Shown in pieces: positions 5,824-5,828 of a stretch of DNA of 5,828 nt. Each line of letters starts with the position of its first letter. Positions within the stretch are counted from its first letter, which is position 1. The stretch comes from Gemmataceae bacterium (GTDB lineage Bacteria > Planctomycetota > Planctomycetia > Gemmatales > Gemmataceae), in NCBI GenBank assembly GCA_947490035.1, contig CANLGS010000308.1:1-5828 (forward strand). Reading direction: 5' to 3'. The notes beneath the pieces are model-generated. The model was not told the origin of the DNA. It searched no databases and saw only the letters and a list, made by a program, of their open reading frames with translations. The position numbers were made by a program, and so were the translations under genes.

Positions 5824-5828
5824 CAATA

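Overview
The window is GC-rich bacterial chromosomal DNA. It most resembles a planctomycete of the Gemmata type (Gemmataceae). This is inferred from the protein families: a secreted WD40 protein with a helical C-terminal repeat domain, a zinc-ribbon/single-TM/beta-repeat protein, and a small secreted protein with Ala-rich signal peptide. The palindromic repeats between genes fit the same reading. No rRNA, tRNA, CRISPR array or complete transposase gene was found.

Layout. (1) Positions 1-1232, plus strand: the 3' part of a cytidylate kinase gene (cmk), then a complete plsC-type acyltransferase 30 bases downstream. This looks like a housekeeping operon for nucleotide supply (CMP to CDP) and phospholipid synthesis. 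(2) 1230-1301: a nearly perfect 32-bp inverted repeat whose two outermost triplets are the stop codons of the convergent genes on either side. (3) 1299-2300, minus strand: a membrane-anchored protein with an N-terminal CxxC zinc ribbon, one TM helix, a Pro-rich linker and a repetitive beta-rich C-terminus. (4) 2301-2670: a non-coding gap holding a parS-like centromere palindrome (2453-2468) and a 114-bp REPIN-like pair of inverted hairpin repeats (2545-2658). (5) 2671-5067, minus strand: a 798-residue secreted WD40/beta-propeller protein with a C-terminal HEAT-like helical domain. (6) 5068-5227: a divergent promoter region. (7) 5228-5689, plus strand: a secreted protein that stops after 153 codons, probably truncated. 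It is followed at once by a 27/28-bp imperfect inverted repeat (5696-5823) that may belong to an inserted element running out of the window.

The first two genes belong together functionally. The others are lineage-specific envelope or periplasmic proteins with no assigned role, and nothing shows that they form one pathway. No new multi-gene defence or metabolic system is visible. The most interesting signals are non-coding: the parS-like site, two different palindromic repeat elements placed exactly at gene ends, and the possible insertion junction at the right edge.
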